From contig JBBTYZ010000037.1 in the NCBI GenBank assembly GCA_038061595.1, positions 1 to 17,261 on the forward strand: a DNA stretch of 17,261 nt. Reading direction: 5' to 3'. Of the stretch, positions 1 through 6,773 are shown piece after piece. The notes under the pieces are model-generated. The model saw only the letters and a list, made by a program, of their open reading frames with translations. It searched no databases and had not been told where the DNA came from. This DNA is from JBBTYZ01 sp038061595. Lineage in GTDB: Bacteria; Patescibacteriota; Minisyncoccia; UBA6257; GWB1-50-10. Position numbers and translations under genes: made by a program. Every line of letters starts with the position of its first letter. The stretch's first letter is position 1.

Positions 1-1727
1 TTTTGTTCCGTCTCTTGCAAAACTTCTTGGAGAGGAACGATGCCATCCAATGCTTTAATGATACCATCAAGACGCAACGATATCATTCCTTGACGCCTCG
101 CCTCATCTTGTAATTTTCCTTCCGTAAAAGATGAGTTTATGATTTCTCCCAACTCACGAGTCATTACAAAAATTTCAAATATTGCTATGCGGCCGAGGGT
201 TCCCTTGCCGCCGCAAGTTTTGCACGCCGTTCCCGGATTCGCCAAATAGCTTACGGTAACCGGCTTCACGGTTTTTTTTAGATCTACCGGAAGATCTTCC
301 ATTGCCTTGTCAACTATTTTTTTAGCGGAGTCTGGTATCTTTTCTTCTTTCTTGCAGTCGGGACAAAGATGCGTGAGTAACCGCTGAGCTAACATTAGAT
401 TTAGAGCGGAGGAGAGCAAAAACGGTTGAACGCCCAAATCGATAAGCCTGGGCACAACGCCAATAGAGTTATTGGTGTGTAGGGTTGAAAGCATTGTGTG
501 TCCGGTAAGCGCAGCATTAACCGCAAGAGAGGCAGTCTCTGCGTCTCTAATCTCTCCAACCATTATGATATCGGGGTCTTGCCTTAATATCTGACGTAAG
601 CCGGAGGCAAAGTCATAGCCTATTTCCGGCTTTACCTGAGATTGATTGATACCCTCCATAAAATATTCCACCGGATCTTCTAAACTCAAAACATTTACCT
701 TATCAGAATTAATTTTCTGCATAATGGCATATAGAGTGGTGCTTTTTCCAGAACCAGTAGGACCGGTGATTAGTATCATTCCGTAAGGCGAATTTATTGC
801 TTTCTCTAAAACTTTATAATGGTAGTCGTTAAGGCCTATTTCTTTAAGACCTTTTAATCCTGTGTTCGGATCAAGTACGCGAATTGCGACTTTCTCGCCC
901 GATGGAGTAGGAAAAGTTGCTACGCGGTAATCTATATCTCTTCCCGAAACTACTGTTCTAAAACGTCCGTCCTGCGGGATTCTTGTTTCGTCCAATCTTA
1001 AACGAGCCAAGACTTTCACGCGAGAAACAATCGGTTGAGATAAAGATATCGGAAGAGACGCAACCTCTTGTAGTTTTCCATCAACTCGAAATCTAACCCT
1101 AAGACGCAAGCGTTGCGGTTCAATATGCACATCTGAAGCATTAATCTCAACCGCTCTTCTTAATGTTGAGGCAACTATTTTAATAATTGGGGCTTCTTCC
1201 GCAGATTGAGCTCCTTCCTCTAATGAAATTAATCTTTCTTCCTCTCCCGGCCGGATCCCAATCTCTTTTACAGCTGACTCTATCTCACTTTTAAAAGGTG
1301 CATATCTTCTCCACACAGCAGAAAGAACAGATGGCGTAACTATAAACACGCCCAAACTTACTCTTTCTCTCTTTGCTATAAATCTCAATGCTTCTTGAGC
1401 CCTTGGATCGTCAGGTCGAAGCATGCCCACAACCAAAAGGTCTGGCCTTCGTTCTATTGGAATAACGCGATAGTTTCTCGATGTGTCTTGAGGAATTATC
1501 TGCAAGAGATCTTGAGGAATAAGCTCTGGGTCTATTTTTTTGTAAGGCGCGCCCAAAAGTTCTGCTTTTACGGACGCTACCGCTTCTTCGTCAGCCAAAC
1601 GTCGCTCGTACAAAAACTCCTCGGCTCCTCGACCGAGTAATTCTGCGTCTTTTAATACTTTTTCTGAAAGGGTAGGGTCTAAGACCTTTCTTTTTACTAA
1701 TTCTTTAAATAGTTCTTGGTCTGTCAT
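1..1727 (-). CDS. pilB: PilB/GspE-type type IV pilus assembly ATPase (3' end off window)
   Basis: Hexameric cytoplasmic ATPase that powers pilin polymerisation. About 575 codons are visible and the frame is still open at the window edge, so only the extreme C-terminus is missing. Residues about 1-150 match the N-terminal domain of GspE/PilB proteins. The Walker A motif GPTGSGKST lies near residues 321-329, the Walker B/Asp-box region RQDPDIIMVGEIRD near 377-390, followed by a His-containing LTGHTMLSTLHTN segment. A tetracysteine zinc site follows (CPDC near 453, CKTC near 500), typical of PilB/GspE rather than PilT. The start is the first in-frame ATG, 27 nt after the preceding stop, with a possible GGAG about 10 nt upstream. 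It is last visible in the pilMNO operon. Confidence is high for the family; pilus rather than secretion use follows from the neighbours. Confidence 0.95.
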   Translation of the reverse strand, partial: MTDQELFKELVKRKVLDPTLSEKVLKDAELLGRGAEEFLYERRLADEEAVASVKAELLGAPYKKIDPELIPQDLLQIIPQDTSRNYRVIPIERRPDLLVVGMLRPDDPRAQEALRFIAKRERVSLGVFIVTPSVLSAVWRRYAPFKSEIESAVKEIGIRPGEEERLISLEEGAQSAEEAPIIKIVASTLRRAVEINASDVHIEPQRLRLRVRFRVDGKLQEVASLPISLSQPIVSRVKVLARLRLDETRIPQDGRFRTVVSGRDIDYRVATFPTPSGEKVAIRVLDPNTGLKGLKEIGLNDYHYKVLEKAINSPYGMILITGPTGSGKSTTLYAIMQKINSDKVNVLSLEDPVEYFMEGINQSQVKPEIGYDFASGLRQILRQDPDIIMVGEIRDAETASLAVNAALTGHTMLSTLHTNNSIGVVPRLIDLGVQPFLLSSALNLMLAQRLLTHLCPDCKKEEKIPDSAKKIVDKAMEDLPVDLKKTVKPVTVSYLANPGTACKTCGGKGTLGRIAIFEIFVMTRELGEIINSSFTEGKLQDEARRQGMISLRLDGIIKALDGIVPLQEVLQETEQ

Positions 1728-1754
1728 TTGACATAAGCTCCGAGACTGAGATTT

Positions 1755-2045
1755 TTAAAACGGTCTAAAAGGATTCGATCTTCCCGGAGTTCCCGGGGCC
1801 ACCTGCAATTCATATTGCCTCAAAAGCTTGAAGGTTGGAGAACCCAAAACGCTTTCTGCGTCAAAACTCAATTTGGAGATATTACTCAAGGATTCCAACG
1901 AGCTTGGCGCAACCACTTCGATCAATTCCGGTTTTTTGAAAAAAACAAAATAGCTTCCCAAAAACAAGACGGCAATAATAATGGTGGTGCTTATAACTGC
2001 GACCCAATTTACCGATTTTTTTTCTTGTTCAACTATAATTGCCAT
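1755..2045 (-). CDS. small single-TM pilus-operon protein, PilP-like tail
   Basis: A 96-residue protein with a short charged N-terminus, one membrane helix at about residues 14-36, and an outside segment ending GTPGRSNPFRPF. The proline/arginine 'NPF.PF' ending resembles the N-terminal motif of PilP, the partner of PilN-PilO, but the protein is far shorter than proteobacterial PilP and has no visible beta-barrel domain. It lies between pilO (9 nt upstream) and pilB (27 nt downstream), so it is probably translated from the same mRNA and is likely a bitopic component of the inner-membrane alignment complex. The function is inferred from position and the tail motif only. Confidence 0.7.
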   Translation of the reverse strand: MAIIVEQEKKSVNWVAVISTTIIIAVLFLGSYFVFFKKPELIEVVAPSSLESLSNISKLSFDAESVLGSPTFKLLRQYELQVAPGTPGRSNPFRPF

Positions 2046-2054
2046 AAACTTATT

Positions 2055-2630
2055 TTATTTGTTTTCTTGATAAAAAACGTCGACCGAAAGAGAGAGTGCA
2101 TAAAGATCTTGATTGGTACCTATCGAAGAAACGGCTGGCGACATATTAAAACTGGTAATATTGGTTATTCTTACGTTTGTTTCTAAAAAATTTATAAAAC
2201 TCTTTAGATTGGCATAGGAACCCTCAAGGTTTAAGTCAACCTCCAATGAGCCCAATCTCTTCACGAGCGGTTGTTTTGTCGCCTCTAACGAGAGCGGTCT
2301 TACGGAAAATGTTTTTAGATTTATCTGCGCCTGCTTTGCGATTGATTGGAACTGGCTAAGCGCCTGAGTAACGTGTTCAGAGATAGGCAGAGCTAAAGAA
2401 ACTGTTTCTTGAAGCTTGGCAATATTCTGAAATTCGCCAATTAATTTCTGAACCTGACTGACAGCGCTTTTCTGATTTTCAAAAAGTCTTTCTTTCGAAG
2501 TCGTAAGCCCTCTTATAATACCAATCTCATCTATCTCTGGCTTTATAAGACTTGTAAAAACCACGAGTATGCCGATAAAAAATAATCCGGCTAATCCTAT
2601 GCTTAAAATCCTTTTAGTAGATGTTCTCAT
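2055..2630 (-). CDS. pilO: PilO-like type IV pilus alignment protein
   Basis: A 191-residue bitopic protein: short basic N-terminus, TM helix at about residues 9-29, a coiled-coil-like stretch at about 40-100, then a ferredoxin-like periplasmic-type domain (SLEVDLNLEGSYANLKSFIN, with the PilO-typical 'G.Y..L..F...LE' motif near 130-150). PilO pairs with PilN and links the PilM ring to the outer part of the pilus machine; in a CPR cell this domain would lie in the cell envelope outside the membrane. The start ATG overlaps the pilN stop (ATGA, 2627-2630), which indicates translational coupling. It has the usual length for the family. The call rests on membrane topology, the motif and the pilMN context. 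Confidence 0.85.
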   Translation of the reverse strand: MRTSTKRILSIGLAGLFFIGILVVFTSLIKPEIDEIGIIRGLTTSKERLFENQKSAVSQVQKLIGEFQNIAKLQETVSLALPISEHVTQALSQFQSIAKQAQINLKTFSVRPLSLEATKQPLVKRLGSLEVDLNLEGSYANLKSFINFLETNVRITNITSFNMSPAVSSIGTNQDLYALSLSVDVFYQENK

Positions 2631-3181
2631 AAAGTTGGTTTTTTGAAAAAATCCTGATTGAAAAATAGGGTTATACCAAACGCCGTGCCCTGACGGTCGG
2701 CATTCATCTGGTTTAAGATAACCCGATCAACCCCGGTGGCCTTATCAAATATTGCGAGTTGGCTCACTAAAACATTGGAAGAAGCGGTGAGTCCCTTTAG
2801 TGTTAATGAAAAGCCATCATCGGAATATTGGGCGTCAATATAGTAAACCTCCCCTAATGTGTTTTTTTCCAAAAAACCAAAAACATTTCCCGTGAATAAG
2901 TGTCTCTCAATCACCTTTTTCAAGTTAACAAGTTGGGAATAAAAATTTATAAAATTAGCTTGGTCGGCAGTATTCACCTGTTCTCCCAAACCCGCGATTT
3001 TAGAATCCAAACTCTTGTCTAAATTTGCAAGATATGATTTGTAACCCAAGTTCAAACCGAAATATATAAAAATAGAAAAAACAAAAAGAGTAAGCGACAT
3101 CACTAGTAGTCGCCACGGCAACCCAACAGGGATCGCCGAAGTTGTGAACTGTTCGTTAATATTACTCGTTGGTTCTGGCAT
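2627..3181 (-). CDS. pilN: PilN-like type IV pilus alignment protein
   Basis: A 184-residue protein with a cytoplasmic N-terminal segment of about 23 residues, one TM helix at about 24-48, and an outside domain with coiled coil at about 50-90 followed by a beta-rich segment (YSDDGFSLTLKGLTASSNVL near 120-140). In known systems the PilN N-terminal tail docks in a groove of PilM and its outer domain dimerises with PilO. The order directly after pilM and overlapping pilO by 4 nt fits this. The tail motif INLLP of proteobacterial PilN is not evident, so the call is by position and architecture. It starts 12 nt after the pilM stop with no clear Shine-Dalgarno. Confidence 0.8.
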   Translation of the reverse strand: MPEPTSNINEQFTTSAIPVGLPWRLLVMSLTLFVFSIFIYFGLNLGYKSYLANLDKSLDSKIAGLGEQVNTADQANFINFYSQLVNLKKVIERHLFTGNVFGFLEKNTLGEVYYIDAQYSDDGFSLTLKGLTASSNVLVSQLAIFDKATGVDRVILNQMNADRQGTAFGITLFFNQDFFKKPTL

Positions 3182-3193
3182 AATATTATTTAA

Positions 3194-4285
3194 TTATTTT
3201 TGGAAGTATTTTTTAGCTAGGCCCACTGGTAAAACAAGCTCATTTTTCAAAATTTTCAAGGCAGGCTCCAATCCCTCTTTATAAACCACGTTATTTAGGG
3301 TTGACGGAGAAACAACCCGAAGACCAAGTTCGTTTTGGACATATTTTTCTATGCCCAAAAGATTGGCCCCGCCACCCACGAGCATGACTTCATCAACACC
3401 TTTAGAATACCGCCTAGCATACTCATCCCTTACGTATCTCACTTCTTGTATTATAACATCTAAAAACGGCAGGATTAGTGTTGATAACTCGGCTTCGCCA
3501 CCGGTTGCGAGTAGTCCTCGTCTGCGTTTCAATTCTTCGGCTCTAGCCGCACTTATACCCAACGATCGCGAGAGCGCCTGAGTAAGATAGATTCCCCCAT
3601 AGTCACTCTGGTTATATTGTTTTAAAACGCCTTTCTCGGTCACAATAATATTTGTTGATTCCGCGCCAATATCAACAACGAGAGTTGGTTTCTCGGTGAC
3701 AAGAGCTCTTCCTAGAGCGAAGCCCTCAACTTCAAGAGTTTTTAGCTCTAATCCGACTGCTTTAAAAATCCTTTTATATCTTTTGACTATTTCGGTTGGG
3801 GTTCCTACTAAAATTATTTTTTGTGTTCCGATCCCACCCGTGTCTGTTTCCTCTACCTTGACCCAATCAAGAGTAACTTGATCAATTGGTATCGGGATAT
3901 ATTGTTTCGCCTGAAACATAATTGATTTAGAAGTTTCTTCGAGAGACATAATTGGCATGTCAATCGGAACAACAAAAGAAGTAAAAGACGGAATTGAGAC
4001 CATGGCCACTTTTGTTTTAGGCCTCACTTCATTCAAAATTATCTGCATCAGTTTAATCGCGTCTTTTTCAATAATGGGCAGGGAACTTGATTGGATAGCC
4101 TGATTTGCTTGATTTAAATATTTCTTAGATTCCAATACGCCGTAATTCTCAAGTTCAAAATGTTCTCCTTTCGCTGAGACCTCGGCAATCTTAATAGAGG
4201 AGGTGCCGATATCCACCCCCAAAACAGAGCCCGCTTTCAAAAAATTAAAAACGTCTTTGAAGAAATCTAAGACACCGAGTTTCAT
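3194..4285 (-). CDS. pilM: PilM, actin-like ATPase of the type IV pilus
   Basis: A 363-residue FtsA/actin-fold cytoplasmic protein that forms a ring under the pilus and binds PilN. Phosphate-1 motif VLGVDIGTSSIKIAEVS at about residues 21-37, phosphate-2 region VVDIGAESTNIIVTEKG near 203-219, and adenosine motif EVMLVGGGANLLGIEKYV near 300-317. Length is typical. It is the first gene of the pilus operon. The ATG is formed at the exact junction of a 121-bp inverted-repeat cassette (4285-4405): the final A of the repeat plus the TGAA flank gives ATGAA. Without the cassette the gene would begin at the ATG at 4410, 8 nt after a -10 box, with the same protein. Expression of the whole operon therefore probably runs through the cassette. 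Confidence 0.95.
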   Translation of the reverse strand: MKLGVLDFFKDVFNFLKAGSVLGVDIGTSSIKIAEVSAKGEHFELENYGVLESKKYLNQANQAIQSSSLPIIEKDAIKLMQIILNEVRPKTKVAMVSIPSFTSFVVPIDMPIMSLEETSKSIMFQAKQYIPIPIDQVTLDWVKVEETDTGGIGTQKIILVGTPTEIVKRYKRIFKAVGLELKTLEVEGFALGRALVTEKPTLVVDIGAESTNIIVTEKGVLKQYNQSDYGGIYLTQALSRSLGISAARAEELKRRRGLLATGGEAELSTLILPFLDVIIQEVRYVRDEYARRYSKGVDEVMLVGGGANLLGIEKYVQNELGLRVVSPSTLNNVVYKEGLEPALKILKNELVLPVGLAKKYFQK

Positions 4286-4374
4286 CCCGTTAGAGACAGG
4301 TCGCCTATAGGCGACCGTAAGTAGTCGGCTTGACCTTTATAACAGTGATTTGTTGTGTTTATAGAATAGTTCAT
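4282..4374 (-). CDS. possible leader peptide inside the pilM cassette
   Basis: A 30-residue frame beginning MNYSINTTNH and ending GDLSLTG, whose TGA stop overlaps the pilM start as ATGA. It is in a different frame from the 7-codon MNPVRDN frame that opens the same cassette (4410-4387, stop TAA). The LSLTG ending is shared with the leader of the secreted-protein gene at 6526. No Shine-Dalgarno precedes it. It may be only a consequence of the conserved inverted repeat, since TCT-CTA-ACG-GGA-TGA always reads SLTG-stop. Confidence 0.35.
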   Translation of the reverse strand: MNYSINTTNHCYKGQADYLRSPIGDLSLTG

Positions 4375-4405
4375 TGAATTCAAAATTTAGTTGTCTCTAA
4401 CGGGA
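4285..4405 (-). repeat. start-codon inverted-repeat cassette upstream of pilM
   Basis: A 121-bp element with perfect 14-bp terminal inverted repeats (TCCCGTTAGAGACA / TGTCTCTAACGGGA), flanked on both sides by TGAA (4406-4409 and 4281-4284). Inside, read on the minus strand: an A/T-rich stretch with ATAAAGGTCAAG, then a variable 7-bp hairpin GGTCGCC-TATA-GGCGACC (4299-4316) directly against the closing arm. The interior aligns well with that of the cassette at 7997-8116. It sits at the transcription start predicted from the -10 box at 4419-4424. Confidence 0.9.
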
Positions 4406-4418
4406 TTCATTCCTCTTT

Positions 4419-4424
4419 ATTTTA
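4419..4424 (-). promoter_or_regulatory. extended -10 promoter of the pilM operon
   Basis: Minus strand TGG-TAAAAT followed by AAAGAGGA and then ATGAATCCC, so the predicted transcription start falls at the cassette boundary. No convincing -35 box. The 165-bp divergent region between pilM and comF holds this promoter, the comF promoter and the cassette. Confidence 0.6.
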
Positions 4425-4438
4425 CCACACGTGTAACA

Positions 4439-4444
4439 TATTAT
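4439..4444 (+). promoter_or_regulatory. -10 box of leaderless comF
   Basis: TATTAT ends 7 nt before the comF ATG with no room for a Shine-Dalgarno, which suggests a leaderless transcript. It is divergent from the pilM promoter about 15 bp away. Confidence 0.5.
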
Positions 4445-4451
4445 TATCGGG

Positions 4452-5140
4452 ATGTCTGCGAAAGAACTTATCAACAATCTTCTCAATATCCTCTTCCCTC
4501 CGCTCTGCGTGTCGTGCAAAAAACACGCGAAAGAAAACTTCCTTTGCGAAGATTGTTTTGATTCAATAGATGTAACGAGCGGTTTCTTCTGCCCGAAATG
4601 CAGAAGGCGCACGCCACAGCCGGATAGAAATTGCCACCCCGAAGAAAAATTTGCTTTGGCTGCAATTACTGACTTTAAGAATAGGAGAGTGAGTGATGTT
4701 ATACACGCATTGAAATATGAACGAGTTAGATCTCTTATGGCTCCCATCTCAAAGATAATGGATGTCTACCTTGAAAAAATCACGAAAAGCGAAGGATTTG
4801 AGGGCTTCACTATAATACCCATCCCAATGCACTCCTCGAAAAAGAGGGTTCGTGGGTTCAATCAGGCGGAACTAATCTCTTCAGTCTTAAGCGACAAACT
4901 CGGATTGCCGGTTTGGAACAAACTCTTGAAATCCAAAGACACGAAGTCGCAAACCGAAACAAAAAACTACAACGAGAGAGAAAGTAATATAAAGGGGTGT
5001 TTTGTTGTTAAAAATCCCGAAGAAATAAGCAAGAAAAACATACTATTAGTGGACGATGTTTTCACATCCGGCGCCACGATGAGAGAGGCCGTACGCGTAC
5101 TCAAGGACGCTGGAGTGAAAAGGGTTATGGCTTTCGTCCT
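4452..5140 (+). CDS. comF: ComF family protein (3' end lost in assembly gap)
   Basis: ComF proteins combine an N-terminal zinc finger with a phosphoribosyltransferase fold and are needed for uptake of transforming DNA in several bacteria. Zinc-binding cysteines appear as CVSCKKHAKENFLCEDC (about residues 19-35) and FFCPKC (about 46-51). The core IPIPMHSSKKRVRGFNQAE (about 118-137) and the PRPP-binding loop ILLVDDVFTSGATM (about 197-210) are intact. About 229 codons are visible; family members normally end soon after this point, so only a few residues are probably missing in the run of N. Divergent placement next to the pilus operon fits a competence role, since type IV pili pull in DNA. The reading frame that continues past the gap is an artefact. 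Confidence 0.92.
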
Positions 5141-5240
5141 NNNNNNNNNNNNNNNNNNNNNNNNNNNNNNNNNNNNNNNNNNNNNNNNNNNNNNNNNNNN
5201 NNNNNNNNNNNNNNNNNNNNNNNNNNNNNNNNNNNNNNNN
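5141..5240. other. assembly gap (100 N)
   Basis: A run of exactly 100 unknown bases, which usually marks a scaffold join of unknown true length. It removes the last codons of comF and the C-terminal part of the secreted protein on the opposite strand; the two genes converge here, so a terminator may also be missing. Confidence 0.98.
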
Positions 5241-6526
5241 GCGCTACCACCGCCACTACCACCAGTAGTGAAGTCTTGTTGTAACGAACAAGACACTCCG
5301 CTTGAATCTCCAACAGTAAGCATCGCGCTCGCCGGGAACGATCGGAAAATAACAACCGGATTTTGGCTATTAGAGGTAACGATGCTTCCTTGAGTAAACG
5401 CCCAACTCGGAATACCTGGTAGGTAGGATCCGCCCGATCTATCCGTCGTATTATTAGAGAATGTCTCAATCGCACTAACTTTTATCTGGAGAGGAGTCCA
5501 AGTAAAGTTTATGAGCGGATAATAATGAGTCGGAGTTGTGGTGGCGAGGCTTGACGCTACCACTGAGCTATCTTTGCCATCGGTGGCAATAACATCAACT
5601 CTATATGATGTGTTTGGAGAGAGAGTCGAGATCGGATTCTCCAACCGATAAATTGTGTCAGCGCCACCGGTGCCAGTATTTGCGCCCGTGAAACTTACAG
5701 TGCCATCGCTTACTTTTACAAATTTAATTATTGCCGAAACCTGAGTATCGATACTATCACCATCGGCGAAATCCCATTTAACTCTATAAAATGGGGCGGG
5801 GTCACACCAAGAATCAAGGGGTTGTTCAATACGAACATTGCTCACAACGGGAACTTGGTTTGTCGCGGCCACCCGAACCGTACAATTCGCGCATTCGGGA
5901 GGACCAAAAGCTATCCAACCCGCAACGTCTTCTCCCCAAGCGACTCCGGAAAGTCTTAGAGTGCTCATATTAATATTAACTCCATACGCGGTTGCTGCTT
6001 CTGTATCAAAAATATTAAAAAGGTTATTAAAAAAATTGGAAATCTTATCAAGAATGGTTGCGGTTCTAGAGGTCGGCATATCCGAAGAAGCTACCGAGAG
6101 GCCCCTTAATTTGACCCAGCCCTCCCAATCGCCGTTCGGATTATTCTTGGGGGTTAAAAATCTTGCCCAGCCCGACAAGTCTCCGTTGCTTAAATTAACT
6201 CTCGCTTCACAAGGCCCGGAGGGGCAAATGTCCGCAGGGAGCGGACCGCTCAAATCAGCCGCATTAAAAGAGAGCCAACCATAATTAGTTCCCGCCCACG
6301 CCTCGCCGGACATTAAACCGGTATCTTCTATTTTCACGCCGTAGTTAATAGGAGAGGAAACACCGCCCTCACTTGAAGAACTAAACTTAATCCAACCGAT
6401 ACCAGAAGAGCCAGCGGCAGATGCCCAACCAGAACCTTTTAGAAGATAAGCAACTCGAGCATCAACATTTTTAGCCAGTCCGAAGAAAACGAACGCTATT
6501 ATAAAGACTGGCAAAAGTTTTTTCAT
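5241..6526 (-). CDS. large secreted surface protein with GWI.F repeats (C-terminus lost in gap)
   Basis: At least 428 residues. A Sec signal peptide (MKKLLPVFIIAFVFFGLAKNVDA) is followed by tandem units with a tryptophan motif: GIGWIKF, YGWLSF, SGWARF, EGWVKL and AGWIAF, each following an S/G-rich 'LSG.AW' type segment (about residues 25-230). From about 240 an Ig/FN3-like domain begins (VPVVSNVRIEQPLDSWCDPAP...). The visible end is a GGSGGGS-type linker before the gap, so more domains may follow. Such tryptophan-motif secreted proteins recur in Parcubacteria but have no known function to me; adhesion or surface display is a guess. The ATG is created at the end of a 178-bp inverted-repeat cassette; without it the gene would start ATG TTG AAA AAA in frame at 6711. 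Confidence 0.8.
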
Positions 6527-6711
6527 CCCGTTAGAGACAGTCCCGTTAGAGATAAGCCGCTCCAAGCGGCTGCCGCCGTCCCGCTTTTGGCGGGAGAGCG
6601 GATCTCTAACGGGACGTGAATAAATAGCCTGACCTTTATTGTGGAGATTGTCTTTGTTCTATTGTAAATCATAATATTGATGCTTTTGTTGTCTCTAACG
6701 GGATTCAACAT
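6523..6711 (-). CDS. leader ORF in the cassette before the secreted-protein gene (MLNPVRDN...LSLTG)
   Basis: A 62-residue frame that opens at the predicted transcription start (8 nt after a TATAAT box), runs through the whole cassette and ends LSLTGLSLTG with its TGA overlapping the ATG of the secreted protein (ATGA, 6526-6523). This geometry would couple translation of the two. The residues are imposed at both ends by the inverted repeat (MLNPVRDN from the left arm, SLTG from the right arm), and the middle is basic and G/A-rich from GC hairpins. It could be a genuine coupled leader or a structural by-product. Confidence 0.45.
   Translation of the reverse strand: MLNPVRDNKSINIMIYNRTKTISTIKVRLFIHVPLEIRSPAKSGTAAAAWSGLSLTGLSLTG
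6526..6703 (-). repeat. start-codon inverted-repeat cassette with a second element nested inside
   Basis: A 178-bp element with the same perfect 14-bp ends as the pilM cassette and TGAA flanks (6704-6707 and 6522-6525). It carries a second 5' arm/3' arm pair, CCCGTTAGAGAT (6542-6553) and ATCTCTAACGGG (6602-6613), whose last bases differ from the outer pair but match each other; the stem extends to 14 bp. Inside that are hairpins AGCCGCT-TGG-AGCGGCT and CCCGC-CAAAA-GCGGG. The nested element occupies the place of the variable hairpin of the other cassettes. ATAAAGGTCAGG is the counterpart of the conserved interior motif. Confidence 0.9.
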
Positions 6712-6719
6712 TCAATCTA

Positions 6720-6725
6720 ATTATA
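6720..6725 (-). promoter_or_regulatory. extended -10 promoter of the secreted-protein gene
   Basis: Minus strand TGC-TATAAT, 8 nt before ATGTTGAATCCC. It directly follows the T-tract of the terminator of the upstream gene, so a -35 box would have to lie in the terminator stem; none is visible. Confidence 0.65.
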
Positions 6726-6727
6726 GC

Positions 6728-6755
6728 AAAAACCGCTCTGGCGAGAGCGGTTTTT
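6728..6755 (-). terminator. intrinsic terminator after the 407-residue secreted protein
   Basis: AAAAACCGCTCT-GGCG-AGAGCGGTTTTT, a perfect 12-bp inverted repeat with T-runs on both strands, 18 nt after the stop codon at 6774. Confidence 0.85.
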
Positions 6756-6773
6756 GAAGAAGTTTTCTAATTC

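Noticed and set aside
1815..2186. 123-residue plus-strand frame opposite the pilO region
   Set aside because: Antisense to two pilus-operon genes with consistent domains; aromatic-rich, shadow-like composition.
4285..4405. Cassettes as ordinary intrinsic terminators
   Set aside because: Loop lengths are 70-150 nt, no T-tract follows, and the right arm abuts a start codon downstream of a promoter.
4967..5393. Long frames running through the N block on both strands
   Set aside because: The undefined bases contain no stop codons, so the frames join comF to antisense of the secreted protein artificially.
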